NCBI RefSeq assembly: GCF_003073045.1
Contig: NC_037602.1
Coordinates: 12,279,731 to 12,343,730 of the forward strand
Length of the DNA: 64,000 bases
Source: Pomacea canaliculata
Taxonomy: Eukaryota; Mollusca; Gastropoda; Architaenioglossa; Ampullariidae
Direction of reading: 5' to 3'
Part shown: positions 45,001 through 57,300 of the stretch, piece after piece
Numbering within the stretch: the first letter of the stretch is position 1
Layout of the letters: each line of letters begins with the position of its first letter
The notes under the pieces: generated by a model
Seen by the model: the letters and a program-made list of their open reading frames with translations, nothing else
What the model was told of the DNA's origin: nothing
Databases searched by the model: none
Made by a program: the position numbers and the translations under genes

Positions 45001-48000
45001 GAGAGGGAGGAATTACAAATCTTTATTTACAAGGGTAACAGAATAAGCAAAAATATGCTCTTGATCTAAAGAGAAAGAAAAGAAAAACTACTACTTTACT
45101 ACAAAACAAAATCATCAAAGAAAATGTGGTTTTATTTCTTTTTATTTGGCACACTGACATGTGAACCTTGAATGTGATTAATATGATTATATACAGTTTA
45201 TCTTATTTTGAATATTACATAATTTCTTGTGATTGCTATAACCAGATGAGTCCTTCTCCAATGAGTTGTGTTTCTTGTTAAGTGTTGCTTTGTCCTTTAA
45301 CACTGAAAGCAGCATATGTTGCTATGCTATCACCATGTAAGTATATGTGTGTGTGTGCATGGCTGCACTCACGCACCTCCTTGTCTTTTTCTTTTTTTTT
45401 TTTCCTTTAATGTGTGAGCGTGAATGTTATTCATTGTCAGAGTTTGCCCCCACCCTACTCCCAAAGCCGAACATCTTCCTACACCACTGTTTAAAGATTA
45501 AACAGTTCAGTTGTAGTGAACGTTGTTTATTCCTTGTTACTCTTCGAGGAGCATAGGGCCACAACAAGTACGTCGCCAGCAGACATGGTTTTGGGCAGCC
45601 CCCTTCAGTTAGGCCCATGTGGTTCTGACTTCCTTTGCCTCGCTCTCTACTGTTCTTTTCCAAGCGTGCCTTAATCTCTCAACTGTCCTCTTCCCCTGCG
45701 GGTTTCAGTCAAGTGTCTGCCTGGCAATTTCTTACCTTCTTTTTCTAATATTTCATGCATTTAGTTCAACTTACCCCTTTTCCTTATGTGTATTGACTAC
45801 TCTGTACATGTATCACATGGTAACTAAAATCAAGTTGTAATATCGCAGGTTAAAAAAAAAAAATTTCTTTTTAGGCAAAAGTGTTAGAGTGCCTTGTAAA
45901 GTTCAAGGATGCCCTTGCAAAACGTATGCGTGGATTCCAAATCGTCCTGAGGATATTGGAGAGTTCTGGCATCAGCGCCGCAGAGATTTTGATCCATCTA
46001 AGTGGAGAGCAAAATGCAAGTGCAAGCACACACACATCTTTCATGACCCGGTTACCAGAAAGTGCAGAACACAAGGTATATTTGTAATATTCCACAGATC
46101 ATTATTCACTATTGTTTATATTGCTTATTTGAGCTTTGTTGAAGTATAGTTTATCTTTGGCCCTACTAGGAAAAGATGAAAGATTAAAGTGAGATGGATT
46201 ACAAGAACCATGTGCGTACAGTGATGATGGTGATTTTAGAAAGATTAAGTAAATAGGTGGTACAAGGAAAATTTTCTGGGGCCATAGTTATGAAGTGAGG
46301 GTAAGTCGTTGCCCTGGGGAAACATAGGGAACTTAAGGATAAGCATCTTGTTTCTGAAGCTATAAAGTGATGTCCAGAACCCATGTACAGAAGTTGTTTT
46401 ACCTCTGAGGCCATAATCATAAAACAATGACAAAGGTGTCCAAGGGTAAAGAAATGTGAAGTAATGTTTGCAGGGTCTGGACTTCGCCTTCTCACTTTGA
46501 AAACAAAATACTTCTCCTTGAGTTTCTCATTTTGCCCTTGGAGGATGACTTACTCTTGCTTCATAACTACAGCCCTTGGAAGAAAGAGGTGGGAAGTGTC
46601 TCTGTTGGAAGGCAGGTATGAATGCACACTTACATACAAGTTTATAAGCTTAAAGAGAGGTTTTCAATTGATAAAAATTCTGCAAAGTAAAAGGAGCCGC
46701 CCCAGTATGCTTAAGAACAAAGCAGTGTGCATTCATAACCATTCAAAGAAATACAGTTTTCATTCAAGAAAAGGTTCTTTGGATCAGTAATGCAGTAATT
46801 GCCATAGTCAAATATCTTTCAACCTATTCTTTATTTCTATCTTTATTTCTAGCATGATTTTAAAAAAATGCTGCACTTCCCGAAGTCTTATGACAGATTT
46901 CTGTTATCTGGTTTGGCCTGCATGTGGCATTGCTATACCCTGCCATTGTTAACTAATCATCGCTCATCCTGTTTTCCAGGGTGTGGCTGCAGTCATTTCT
47001 CCTCTGACTTCCTCTGTGCCGCTTGCAACAGGCACTATGAAGAACATGAAACGTTTTTTGATACAGAGGATTCTCGTCGCAGCAGGGTTTGCCCGTTGGT
47101 CAGTGCTGATTTCAACGATCATGTAAAGAATGTTTTGAGTGCTTATAGTAAGCACTTACAAAAATGAAGTAAAAGGTGAAGGTCCCATGGCTTAATGGCT
47201 GTAGTGAACTTAAAGTGGTTCAGTGCATCTAAGGCATAGTATATGGCAGGTGGAGTTCAACCCTCTATTTCAATCATTTTTCAATCCATGATGGAACAGA
47301 TTTACCATTTTTGAAATCCATGATTTACTGTATGGTTGGCAAAGGGACTTGTTCAGTCACTCAACAAGTGAGTCTTAGACCTGCAACCTTTGCATCTTGA
47401 GTGCACTAACCACAAAATTCAGGACATAAAATACATTATGAAGTTTATCAATATGGCTCTCTTTCAACATTTATGTGCTAAGTTTCATCATACTTAACAG
47501 AAACACACAAAGCAAGTGACGGTACAGTACCCAGCTATATTATCTTTGAGTGATATGTCTTATTGTTGCATGACTCCCTGCCTACCGCCTTGAACACAGG
47601 GAAACAAACTACATTTCCTCATGTCATGGCCTAATTCCCATAGCTGATATATATTTCTTAAACAAGAAATACCAAGGTTAAGAGCTATGACTACATCGGA
47701 AAATATTAATTATCCACAAAGGGAGTTTTATATCCTTATCAAAATATGTATACTGCTATAGGCAGTAGCCTCCCAAACATTTGTTCTGTCGCAGTGGTCC
47801 ACTCAGAACCTTCTGAGCAGTCTATCTAGCCAGGCACAGTAATGACATCATCACTGTGTGAAGCCAGTAAAAGTTAAAGTACTGCTCCCTATTAAAAATG
47901 TTTAATTTCATGCAAGTAGCCAATTTATACCAGTAACAAACTACCAGCATGCTACACCAATGCTGCTACACTGGTGTAGATTACATAGAGATTAGAAATT

Positions 48001-48379
48001 ATACAGGTGTGCAAGTGGGAGGTGGTGATGACCAAAATTTATTCTAAGCAATGGTTCAACACCAACCTGGAATACTTTAAGATGTTCATCTGAATTTGTT
48101 TGGTTAGTGACAAGATTATTAGTGTTGTTATTGTTTTCAGTTACTATCAGTTGTTTTTGCCCAGGTCAAGATTGGCTACCATTTGCTGAAATGCCTGATC
48201 TACGCAACATTGCACTCACTGGTGAAGAGGCCAATGACTCCAGATACCTAGCGCTTACCCAGGGTGAAGGTTCCATTCCACAGGGGTCAAGGCCATCTGG
48301 CAATGATGCAGTAGTAAACTTTGGAGCCAGTAGCAGTCGTGGTGGTGGAAAGAGTGGATTTCGGCCAGTATATGACTAA
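42004..48379 (+). CDS. FAM221B: FAM221B, cysteine/histidine-rich protein
   Basis: Seven exons: 42004-42021, 42531-42717, 43538-43678, 44577-44687, 45875-46075, 46980-47147, 48165-48379, giving 346 residues. After the six-codon first exon every intron is phase 1. The FAM221 core has the order YIGWRCPEFKYDC, SRCFCDHSLEEHDKF, VPCKVQGCPCKTYAWIPNRP, EFWHQRRRDFDP, WRAKCKCKHTHIFH, GCGCSHFSSDFLCAACN and EEHETFF: repeated Cys-x-Cys and Cys-x-x-Cys/His clusters that suggest zinc binding. HETFFDT is the FAM221B form, separating it from FAM221A. The C-terminus has LPFAEMPDLRN and a Gly/Ser-rich tail. No enzymatic role is known for the family. The donor of exon 6 (TATA|GTAAGC) is inferred from phase; reading through instead would end about four codons later. 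Introns carry a SINE, two TIR elements and a palindromic repeat. Confidence 0.93.
43046..43322 (+). mobile_element. tRNA-derived SINE, copy 2
   Basis: Within FAM221B intron 2. A tRNA-like head is visible: box A-like TGAGTGGTTAGAGCACTGG at about 43067-43085 and a box B-like TGTTCAATACTC about 40 bases later. The body matches 37737-37990 in reverse complement, ending in the shared tail GGATGACCATTAG. Confidence 0.78.
44058..44282. mobile_element. Non-autonomous hAT-type MITE with perfect 8-bp target duplication
   Basis: 225 bases inside FAM221B intron 3, with near-perfect terminal inverted repeats TAAGGTGACCAGAC and GTCTGGTCACCTTA. Flanks are an exact 8-base direct repeat ACATAACA (44050-44057 and 44283-44290), the target duplication size of hAT elements. 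The interior is markedly GC-richer than its surroundings and repeats the motif GCGGGAC. No coding capacity. Confidence 0.92.
44854..45489. mobile_element. TIR element with hAT-like ends
   Basis: About 636 bases in FAM221B intron 4. The left end CAGTGGCATAGGAACC faces a right end whose reverse complement is CAGTGGTGTAGGAAG, and the subterminal sequences are the C- and G-rich blocks (GGGGGGCAGCTGCCCCC left, TTTGCCCCCACC right) typical of a family widespread in invertebrates. A 5-base TTTAA directly abuts both ends; a full 8-base duplication is not visible. No transposase remains. Confidence 0.75.
45549..45622 (+). repeat. Dispersed repeat fragment, copy 2
   Basis: Aligns with the reverse complement of 34811-34877 (shared CATAGGGCC and TTTTGGGCAGCCCCCTTCA). 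It starts about 60 bases after the right end of the 44854-45489 element and may continue as a C/T-rich stretch to about 45760. Confidence 0.6.
46272..46585. repeat. Palindromic (foldback) repeat, copy 2
   Basis: In FAM221B intron 5. The left arm (GGGGCCATAGTTATGAAG at its outer end) is mirrored by a right arm ending CTTCATAACTACAGCCC. Inside both arms lie matching blocks (GGTAAGTCGTTGCCC against GAGGATGACTTACTC; TCTTGTTTCTGAAG against TTTGAAAACAAAA). The same arm sequence occurs at 10919-11219. Confidence 0.7.
47190..47440. repeat. Two inverted tRNA-like segments, possible SINE pair
   Basis: Plus strand near 47214-47262 has a box A-like AAGTGGTTCAGTGCATC and box B-like GGAGTTCAACCCTC. Minus strand near 47370-47430 has TTTGTGGTTAGTGCACTC followed by GGTTGCAGGTC. 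The two heads face each other across about 110 bases. They differ from the SINE at 43046-43322, so the family is uncertain. Confidence 0.4.
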
Positions 48380-48496
48380 AGCTGAAAGTCAGGCGGTTGT
48401 AGATTTCAACCTAAGGCCAAAAAACTCCCCACAAACAATGAGCTAATGTTCATTTTTATTCTGAGCAAAATGTATACAGAAATCTACCTTTGTGAG

Positions 48497-48502
48497 ATTA
48501 AA
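48497..48502 (+). promoter_or_regulatory. Candidate FAM221B polyadenylation signal
   Basis: ATTAAA about 118 bases after the FAM221B stop codon. A canonical AATAAA occurs further on at 49163-49168; either could be used. Confidence 0.4.
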
Positions 48503-51500
48503 GCAGATTTTATTATTTTTGGGTCAGCCATAATAAGAACATTTGCCATAAAAGAGATTTCATGTTAACCATCATAAGCATGATTAGAGTATCAAACTAT
48601 GAAAAACTGGAAAAATACAAGTGTAGACAAGGATCATCCCAGTGCATTAAAAGACATTTTTGTGCAAGGCTTTCGCAAAAGTCTAAGGGAGTACTGCAGA
48701 GAGAAAGCACAAAATTAGATTATATTCTTGCTAAATTGTGATATATTTATTGTAAATGTTTATATAGAATTTGTTGACTTGCTTTTTTTTCTTTCAAACT
48801 GCATTTTCACAACTATTGTGAAGATTAATTTGCCTGTGATCAGTAGAACAAAACATTAATTCATCAGAAAAATGACAGTATGTGGGATAGTGCATTCCAT
48901 ATATTAGCATGTCAGCTACAGGTATGATCAGTTAAGCAAGCTATACACCAAATCAGTGTGTGACTTCAGTTTGGTTCATAAAGAATTCTTCAGCTACTTT
49001 TTTTATCCACTTATGTACACATAAGGATAATGCATATCTGATCACCTTGTTCATTTTATGTTTAAAATCAATTAAATACATTGCTTTTAGATAGTCTGAA
49101 TGCTTTTTTTGTTGATATTTGTTCAATGCTGTTGCCAAATATACACCTTAGCTTCAGAGCAAAATAAAATTTGACAATGTTTGCAGGTGCTGGGGAGTAA
49201 ATTCTCCTGTCTGTTGCAGAATGTTCTCTACTGTTACATCATACTATTTGTATTTTATTTTTATAATTTTAGAACAGTATTCTAACAAAAATTGTTTCTG
49301 TTTTCCAAATATGTATTCAATATTTTTGGTTGAAAAGTTTTTTAAGTATTTAAGATTTCTGTTCTAAGCCAAGAAGAAAGTGTACATTTTGACACAATTG
49401 ACACTCTATAAGTCTGTTAATTTTTATAGGGGAAGGGGTGTGTGTGAAAAAATAAAACTTTACATCACACATGTAGATGCAGGCACACACATACAAAGAC
49501 ACACAGAAAGAAAGAAATCTTTTCCTTTCAAATTTATCTTAAATTTACTGTAAATTGAAAAAATATGACAAGAATTTGGGGTAAAAATGAACAGAAATTT
49601 TTGACACACCATTATATAATAATGCAGTCAAAATAAAGAGTCCCATCTGTTAATAAAAACTACTTTTTAGAACATTTTTTAATTTTAATGTTACCTTCTG
49701 AGCAACCCATTAGTATGTATGTGAAAAAAAAAATCAAAAGTAAAAAACAAAGTTCCTCACCATAGCTTATGCAGCTTACTGGCCCAGGTTAAAAAAAATC
49801 AACAACCAAATAAAAAAAACCAACAGGAGCATGGGAGTGGCAATAAATTGTTTTGAAACTAAAGAATAGTTCAGGACTATGTTTAAGGTGCGAACTAAAT
49901 GAAAGATTTCTACAGAATAAATAGTATGTTTAAGATGCAAATTATTCTAAATGCTTGTAACCAAATAAAATCAAAAGAGAAAAGAAATTCTATTCAAAAA
50001 CAGAATACTGCAACACTTTTAAACATGTTGTGTGCAACTAAACTTAACAGAAATAATATTTCTAAATGATTTTTGAGGCTGTATCAATCTAATATATTCT
50101 TGTTCAGTTTTTAACAACTGGTGTAAGATGAATGTATCCTCTTTGGGCAGTTTTTTCCTTTTAAATGGGAGTAAAATTTTTAATTTCTGGTGAGAATTTC
50201 AAGGTGATAAAGATTTAGTATTTTTAAACAGTATTGAAACAGATATTTAGCAACAGAAAATGAAATATAGAAACAATAAAAACCATGTAAAAAATAGTCA
50301 CAACCGAAAGGAAAAAATACCACTAAAAGATTTCATGCTGGACAAATTGACCATATGTACAGATTAAAAAGAATTAAGTACAGGATAGAAAGAAGGCCAT
50401 AAGAAACTGATGCCATCCTTTTCACAATTTCACAATACACACTCACATTTTTACAGGTGCATACACAAACTCCCACACAATATGCAAACATACAGACATT
50501 TACAATAACAAAAAGAGCAGAAGATCTGACTAAACTTGTTTCAAATATTTCATCATGGTTTCTAGTTCTATTACCTGACTGGCACACACAAACCAAATCA
50601 AAACATGTTCTGCATCATTCTTGGGTCATAGGTGTTTCAGTGCCTGCTGTCACATGCTACAGTCTTCATATTATCTTTAAGGTGTGACAATACTTCTTTT
50701 TCGATCCATGTTTTCATCCTCTCATATGCATAAAATACTAACAAAAATAAGCCAAAATGCTAGCATTAAAAACTGCAGCTAACGATAAGAACCCTTACTT
50801 TGAAACCTATGAACACATCACAAAAATGACATGCAACTATAATTAATGAAATGTTAAAAGGATCGAAGGTTGCTGTGACTACATTTCCCCCCAAATACTA
50901 GCCACTTCTAAGTACGATGAGGATTAAAAACAACAAAAATAATGATCAAACAGAATAAGCTGTACAGTACCCTAAACAGAAACACTGGATGAAAGCACTT
51001 TTACACAGGTCCCAAAAGCTGCAGATCTGAGCAGTATGCATCCAACCTGTGAAGATCTTCCCATGGCAATCAGGTATTATGCACCTAATGCAAAAGCATC
51101 AGACTATGCGACCATCTACAGCAACACCATTGTTGTGAATATAGATCTCTAAAGACAAAGGCTGTTATGAATATCCTTTGCACACCAGCAAGCCTTAGCA
51201 AAGCTTTGTTAGGAGTTGTATCAAGTCACATGACTGCATGCAGCACCGGCACCAGATTTAACAATCCATATTGAAGCTTAGTGCTCTCTCTCCCTGTGAA
51301 AAAAAGCAGCCACATTTCATAGGTCTCTTTCTAGGAAATTTTGTAAAAATCTATTCTTATTCTGTGTATGTAAAATTAAGAACTGAAAATTTTGAATCAT
51401 CACTGTAGATGGAGGGTGTCACAATCTGGAATGTTTCAAAATGCCCAATAACAGCCATGGAACAATTCTTTATGGGTTAATTAAATTAGATTTCCAACCA

Positions 51501-52249
51501 TAGCCTTGACAATTTAAGTGTATTCATGTGCTACACTAACATCATCAAGATTCAACTCTTCCAATGCCCTGGTGAGAATTTGAAGACTAGTAACTTAACA
51601 AAATAGTGTGTCTGCTTAAATTTTGTAAACTGGTATCAGGAAAACTTGGCCCAAACATTTACAAAAATTGCACTCTACAATGTTCACTGCAAGAATACAA
51701 CTTTAAAGTATATTTAAAAGAAGGTCATAAACTTCTGCCCAAGTGCCAATATCTTAAAAAAATGTACATGTACAAGGACAATTAATTTTTGTGTCCATTG
51801 GAGTAGTTAAAAGATAGGACAGTGGCCATGAAACAGCCTATAATACAGGCATAAATAGGTTATATAAATATATATTGTATTTAAGTATTCATCAAAACTA
51901 ATAATATTTGAGTAAAGATGGAACTGATAAACACTAGTAAGCACAAATGTGGTAACCAGCTAGGAAAACAACTTTTTAAATACAAAATAAAACCCATCAA
52001 ATCTCATCATCATCTTAGAATTATTATTAAAGTTAACTGTCAATCCAGAAAGAGTTTTACTGCAAATGCAGTCATAGTATTTAAGAAATAGGTGCATGGT
52101 TCAGTGGACGGATCAACACCTCTCTACCAACAAACCAAAAATATATATCTTCTTATTCAGAAATCTCTCAAGCTGCATCATGATGATCAATCTACATCAG
52201 ATTTAAATTACTACATTTTTCTTTACAGTATTCAGGGCACTTCATAAGA

Positions 52250-52392
52250 ACTTCACTTGAAGTGTTATATTTTCCATAGAAACACCATAAATACAAAGCT
52301 TTCAACAACTTCTGTCCACAAGAACTCCACTCAAAGTGTTATATTTTCTGTAGAAACCCATAAATACAATGCTTTCAACCACTCTTGTCCAT
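52250..52392. repeat. Tandem duplication, ~71-bp unit
   Basis: Two adjacent copies share the ordered blocks AAGTGTTATATTTTC, TAGAAAC, CATAAATACAA, GCTTTCAAC and TGTCCA, with a few substitutions and short gaps. Confidence 0.75.
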
Positions 52393-52889
52393 AGTTTGTG
52401 TGACTGAAATCAAACACTAGCCAGTCCAGCCTCACTAAAGTTCTGACATACAGATATGGCTGGGTGGCAGGATACTGAGAATCCATAGGCAAACATAACC
52501 TCTTTTAATTCTTATCTCAACTTTGGAGTGACTTCCTGCAGCACTAAAGTAAATTCAAAATAAAGGATTCAAATAACACATCAGTTCACATGAAAAAAAA
52601 AACAAAAACATATTGCAGATGTTTTTAACTTTGTTTGGAAACAATGATGGCAATATGTTGCACTCTAATTTTTGACCTTTTTAATGCCTCTTTGCTTGGC
52701 ATATAAAACTTATCAGTTTTAGCAAAAACATTCTTCAGCTCTGGAAAAAGCCTATGCTTAGTCATGTCAAAATTAAAAACCATCAAAAGTTTTATTCTTT
52801 TTCTCTACACCTTTTTTTTAACCATTGCTACTTTTTTTTTCAATGCACACTACCAACACTCTTGTTTGTGTGGTTTTTTTCTTGGCTTG

Positions 52890-53590
52890 ATTACTGTTAA
52901 CTCCTTGTTTGTAGGCTGCCACTCATACCTCATCAATAAACTCCAGAAAGTACAGAACTTCACTGGACATCTGGTGCTTAGAGCTAGGAAACAGGACCAC
53001 GTCACTCCTCTCCTTCATTTTCTGCACTGGCAACTCATCCACTCTCGCATTCAGTACAAACTGTGCTGTGTTTTAATTTCTTTGCAGGCTCCTGCCCTAA
53101 CTATTTCTCTGAAATTCTCTTTCCCTACGTCCAGCCAGACAACTATGCTCTTCATCTGATGACTGTATCCTATTACTGCCACCAGAATAACAACATATGG
53201 TCACAGGCCTTTTAGTTACTGTGCAGCAAAACAATGAAACTCTCTCGCTTTCCATATCTGCCACCTACCTACAATTGAATCCTTCAAAATCTGAACTGAA
53301 ATGCACAGCTTCTTTAAGCATTACTCCAAAAACAATCCACACAATGCTAGTCCTTTTTCATCCCCAATTTTTCCTATTGCTACTTTCCTACTCATCTTCC
53401 TTTTTTGAATCACAATATTTTCAGTTTTTGTTACTTGGTTCCTCTTTGCATTTTCTGTTTTTTATTTGTTGTCAGCACTCTTGTTTTTTCTATCCCTCAT
53501 ATGCTGTCCATGTCTCATTTGTTTTAAGCACTAAGCATTCCTTATGAGTGTATGTGATATACAAATCTTTCATTTATTATTATTTTTCTC
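52890..53590 (+). mobile_element. Degraded LINE 3' end (L2/CR1-type reverse transcriptase C-terminus)
   Basis: In frame 1 the sequence encodes SYLINKLQKVQN, LVLRARKQDHVTPLLH, LHWQLIHSRIQYKL, and after a frame change THMVTGL (from a TYGxRAF-like motif), ETLSLSI and ESFKSELK-like segments. This is the ordered C-terminal tail of L2/CR1-type reverse transcriptases (KLQRVQN...ARLV, HVTPLLxxLHWLPV...IxYK, NSLP). Stops and frameshifts show it is dead. It ends in a TTTATTATTATT tail, as expected for L2-like elements. Confidence 0.8.
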
Positions 53591-54351
53591 CTGTGACAAC
53601 TACAGCACACAACAAATTAATACACTTCGTTTTTGGGTATGTTTCCTTTTTTAACTTCTATCTCTTTATCGTTTCAACCATTGATGTCACTAAACTTTGC
53701 AAATTGAAAAGCAGCCCTGTTTAGCAACATTGTCAACTTGTCACATTGAAGCAGTTTGATTTTTCTGGTTTCCCTCTGGTCAGAATAGCACCAGTATTCA
53801 TATACTACAAGGCCCTAAACACATGGTGGCCAACAGATGAAAGGACAGCAGCAGGAAAGACAGTGACTGAGGTATAAGGTAAAGTCTTGAAAATGACAAC
53901 TGTTTGCTTGGGATAAAACTGATATTTTAGTGTAAATTAAAAGATAATGATATAATTCTCAATAATTATATAGGATTCTCTTCTAAATGATAAGGACTAT
54001 ATGATCATTTAGACAAATATTTAACACTGGGGCAAAAACTCCGTAATATTTTTTATATAAGTTTGATTTTGAGGTTTTGCTTGCCGTGAAACTATCAGCG
54101 AATGAACCTTGTGGATTCAAGCAGATTTCATACAGAACAGGTGACATAAGCAGTTTGCATACAAAAGGGATTTAAGTGGGGAGTGAATGGGTGCAGTGAC
54201 CAAATAAAAGCAGATTCTTTTGCTGCCAAATTTGTCGGCCAGTATGTTAATGATTACAATACACTTGAATGGAAAACACTGCTAGAGAGAAGCTCACTGT
54301 TGAAGATGCAAATACAGATTTTTCTGCTCATAGATCAGTATGGGCTGTACA

Positions 54352-57300
54352 CTACTGTAGGTCACTGCTAAATGGTGGGAAGGCAACACTGAAGCCTGGG
54401 TAACTGCTTTGTTGAAACTGTAGTGTGGCATGCTGTGAAGGACACATAGAATCTAACAAAAGACTTTCCAGCTCAAAGACTGTTGTCAACAGCCCCATGT
54501 TTGAGCTGCTGAATCTCTTCAGTTTGCTTAGGCACTCCATGGCTTCGAATGGTGATATCTCTGGCAATACTCCCATATCATCCACAGACGGCCGCAAAGG
54601 TCCAATGGCTGCAATTTCACTGCTTTCATCAGGCTCACTTTTGATGTTGCGACCAGTTGTCTCTGCCAGAAGTGTTGTCTCCCATTCTTCTCCATCTCCT
54701 TGGTGGCAGGGAAGCTGAGAATCGAACTGAGAATAAATGTCCGCTGACATGGGCATGAATTTAAACGTCTGTCCAATCTCTTCTATTAACTGAGGTAGAT
54801 CTTCAGGAATAAACTCAAGGTTGACTGGACTTTTATCCAGACTGCATGAACTTTTGTTTTCAGGGAAAGCTGCTGCTTGAAAGCAGGTAGTGATGATCTC
54901 AGAATTAATGTTGCGCCAAGCTTCCTGTTTCAATCAAAAGAAATATCTATTTAACAATAACAAAATAGCCAAATATTTTTATGCACATAACTACCAAAGA
55001 TAATCTGTATTTCTCATAAAAAATAGCTACTTAAACTGGTTAAGGTTTGTGCACAAAGTGGAGTAGAGTATTATTGCTCTAGTATCTGGTCAACATACCC
55101 TGAGAATTTTCTACATAAATATATTCTACAATAAATCCTACAATCCTATAACACAAAGCAAGTGAGCAGATACCCCAAAAAAGAAATCTGATTAGTGATG
55201 ACATAATATAAAGCTGCAGCTCGGATATTAATGAAAAAATCTATTCCTGTATATGCAAATGTTTGTGTCTTTTACAGATAAATCCTTGAAGAAATAGTCT
55301 GTAGCACAACTGTAACTGTTACTATAGCTGTAACTGCTTTTAAAGACTAACCCAAAGCAAACATGAAATTTAGTTAAAGATTGCTGTCACATTCACCAAC
55401 TTTACTACTGAAATTAAGTTTTTAAGAAAAATGTGACTTCATTTATTTTCTTAAAAAGCACCTACACCTAAAGCACATTTATTCAATCTTTTGACATTAC
55501 TTAGGACTGCAACAAATGCAGCATGTGCTAATATGGCTTTGTACCCTCAGCAAGTTTACTTTTGTGACAACAATAGAAAAGAGGTCTCCACCTTCTAAAA
55601 CCCACTGGAGAAATGTGAGGTTCAAAGGCTTATATTTCAAGAATAGAGTAAAAAGGGTTTTTATTTTTTGCTCAGCTTGGGTATCTTATAATCTTTTAAT
55701 TAATTATGTGCACTCATTTCAAATATAATTTTCCACTTGGGTTAGCTTTTAACACTTCAGTCAATATTCTTTAGTGACACCACAACCATATGAAAATTAT
55801 GGTGTATTCCGCAATGCTTTTGTGTGAAGGAGTTTTGTCTCAAGTTGTCAAGACATTCAGCCATGTAAAGATAAGAGAAAAATGGATTGCATGGAAGAAG
55901 ATATCTCCAAGCAATTGAACAGATAAGAAGCCTCTCTTCGTACACATTGTTTAAAAGTAAGGCAAGAACTGAAATCCACACACTAATTTTTGTTGTTAAA
56001 TACATATCTAAATTTTAAATCTGAACCTCTCAAGGACAAATAAGCATGACATGGATCCTTCAGAAAGACAGAAGATAGGGACTGGTTTAAACATGTGAGA
56101 CAGACAAAAACAACTCATTATCTGATATGACATTTTCATTTGAAACAAATCTACAAACCCACAGTAAAAGAAACAAACTAAAGTCTAACAAGTACAGCAT
56201 GATTAAAAAAAAAAACCCCAATTTTTAAGTCTTGGTGTCAGAACAGCCTATGACAGAGCTAGGAGCTATAGACCAAAGATGACTCTATATTCTTTTCACT
56301 CCTTTTCCCTCTTACTCTACCCACCAGCCTTAAGTTTGAAATAATTTGATGCTGGGTTACACATCATGAAAAATTATCTTCTCACATGTATCCAGAAAAC
56401 TGCATCAAGCTCTGAAACAGCTTCAAGAGCAGAGAGGCAGTCATCAGTGGAGCAAGTTCTAGCTAGAATGGACTGCAACAAACGCCGACGATAAATGGCT
56501 TTTAAAGTCTGTATAACACCCTGGTTTAAAGGTTGCAGGAGATGGGAAGAGTCATCCAGATAAAACTTGAGACTGATGTTCTTCAGCAAAGTAGAAGCAA
56601 GATGGCTTGGAGTCATGTCCATGAACAGGGCAATCTATTAATCAAAATGAACAATTTTATTACTACAAGAACAGTATCTGCCCAATACTAAAAAAAACCT
56701 GAATATAATGATACCAGATAACATTTCTTGAGAAGAAATGCATTAAAACAGGATCATTGCATATTAATGTAATATCTAAAGACTAAATCCTAGCGAATTG
56801 TCATGAAGTGCTATTACACACAAAACAAATATAGTGAGGAAGTTCATGAAAAATGCATGAGGATCACCTTTCATTATTTTCAGCTTACCCTGTACTTGAT
56901 GGCATCCATGAATGCAAACAGTTAAGACTTATGCAATCACTGTTACGTGATGAAATGAACAATGATGGCAAGGTCAAACTTATGAAACATTTTATGAGGG
57001 CAGACAGATACGTTTTGCCTCCACAGTAGTATTTTTAGTTACATTACAGATTTCTGGATAAAACCAGTTCCACATAGTCCAATCCAGTGTACATTAAAAT
57101 GTAAGGGTGTTGAAATGTTTGGTTCAAAATTCCAAACATAAGCTAGAAATGTTTTACTAATTTTTTAAAAATCTGAACAAGTTGCTCTTGCAAGCTTCCT
57201 CAAAAAAGAAACAAAATAACCTTTAAAAGTTACACCAAATCTTTGACAGCATTTAAAAAAAAGGCGCAATCAAATGGATTGGAATAAGAAATGAAATATT

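Larger units (their letters stand above)
48503..54351. other. Long interval without genes
   Basis: FAM221B and the Tigger-derived gene converge here. The only clear contents are a tandem duplication at 52250-52392 and the 3' end of a degraded LINE at 52890-53590. The remainder is AT-rich with many short homopolymers; no conserved coding segment seen on either strand. Confidence 0.5.

Noticed and set aside
45871-46149. Alternative-frame ORFs over FAM221B exon 5
   Set aside because: Shadows of the real exon, whose frame carries the conserved Cys/His motifs.
49440-49520. Short CA/AAAG simple repeats considered as a regulatory element
   Set aside because: Low-complexity sequence with no further support.
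52074-52150. Box A-like GCATGGTTCAGTGGACGG, possible tRNA or SINE
   Set aside because: No box B at a suitable distance and no foldable acceptor stem.
54425-54776. Plus- and minus-strand ORFs overlapping the last exon of the Tigger-derived gene
   Set aside because: Shadow frames; the phase-0 join from the preceding exon selects the 191-codon frame.
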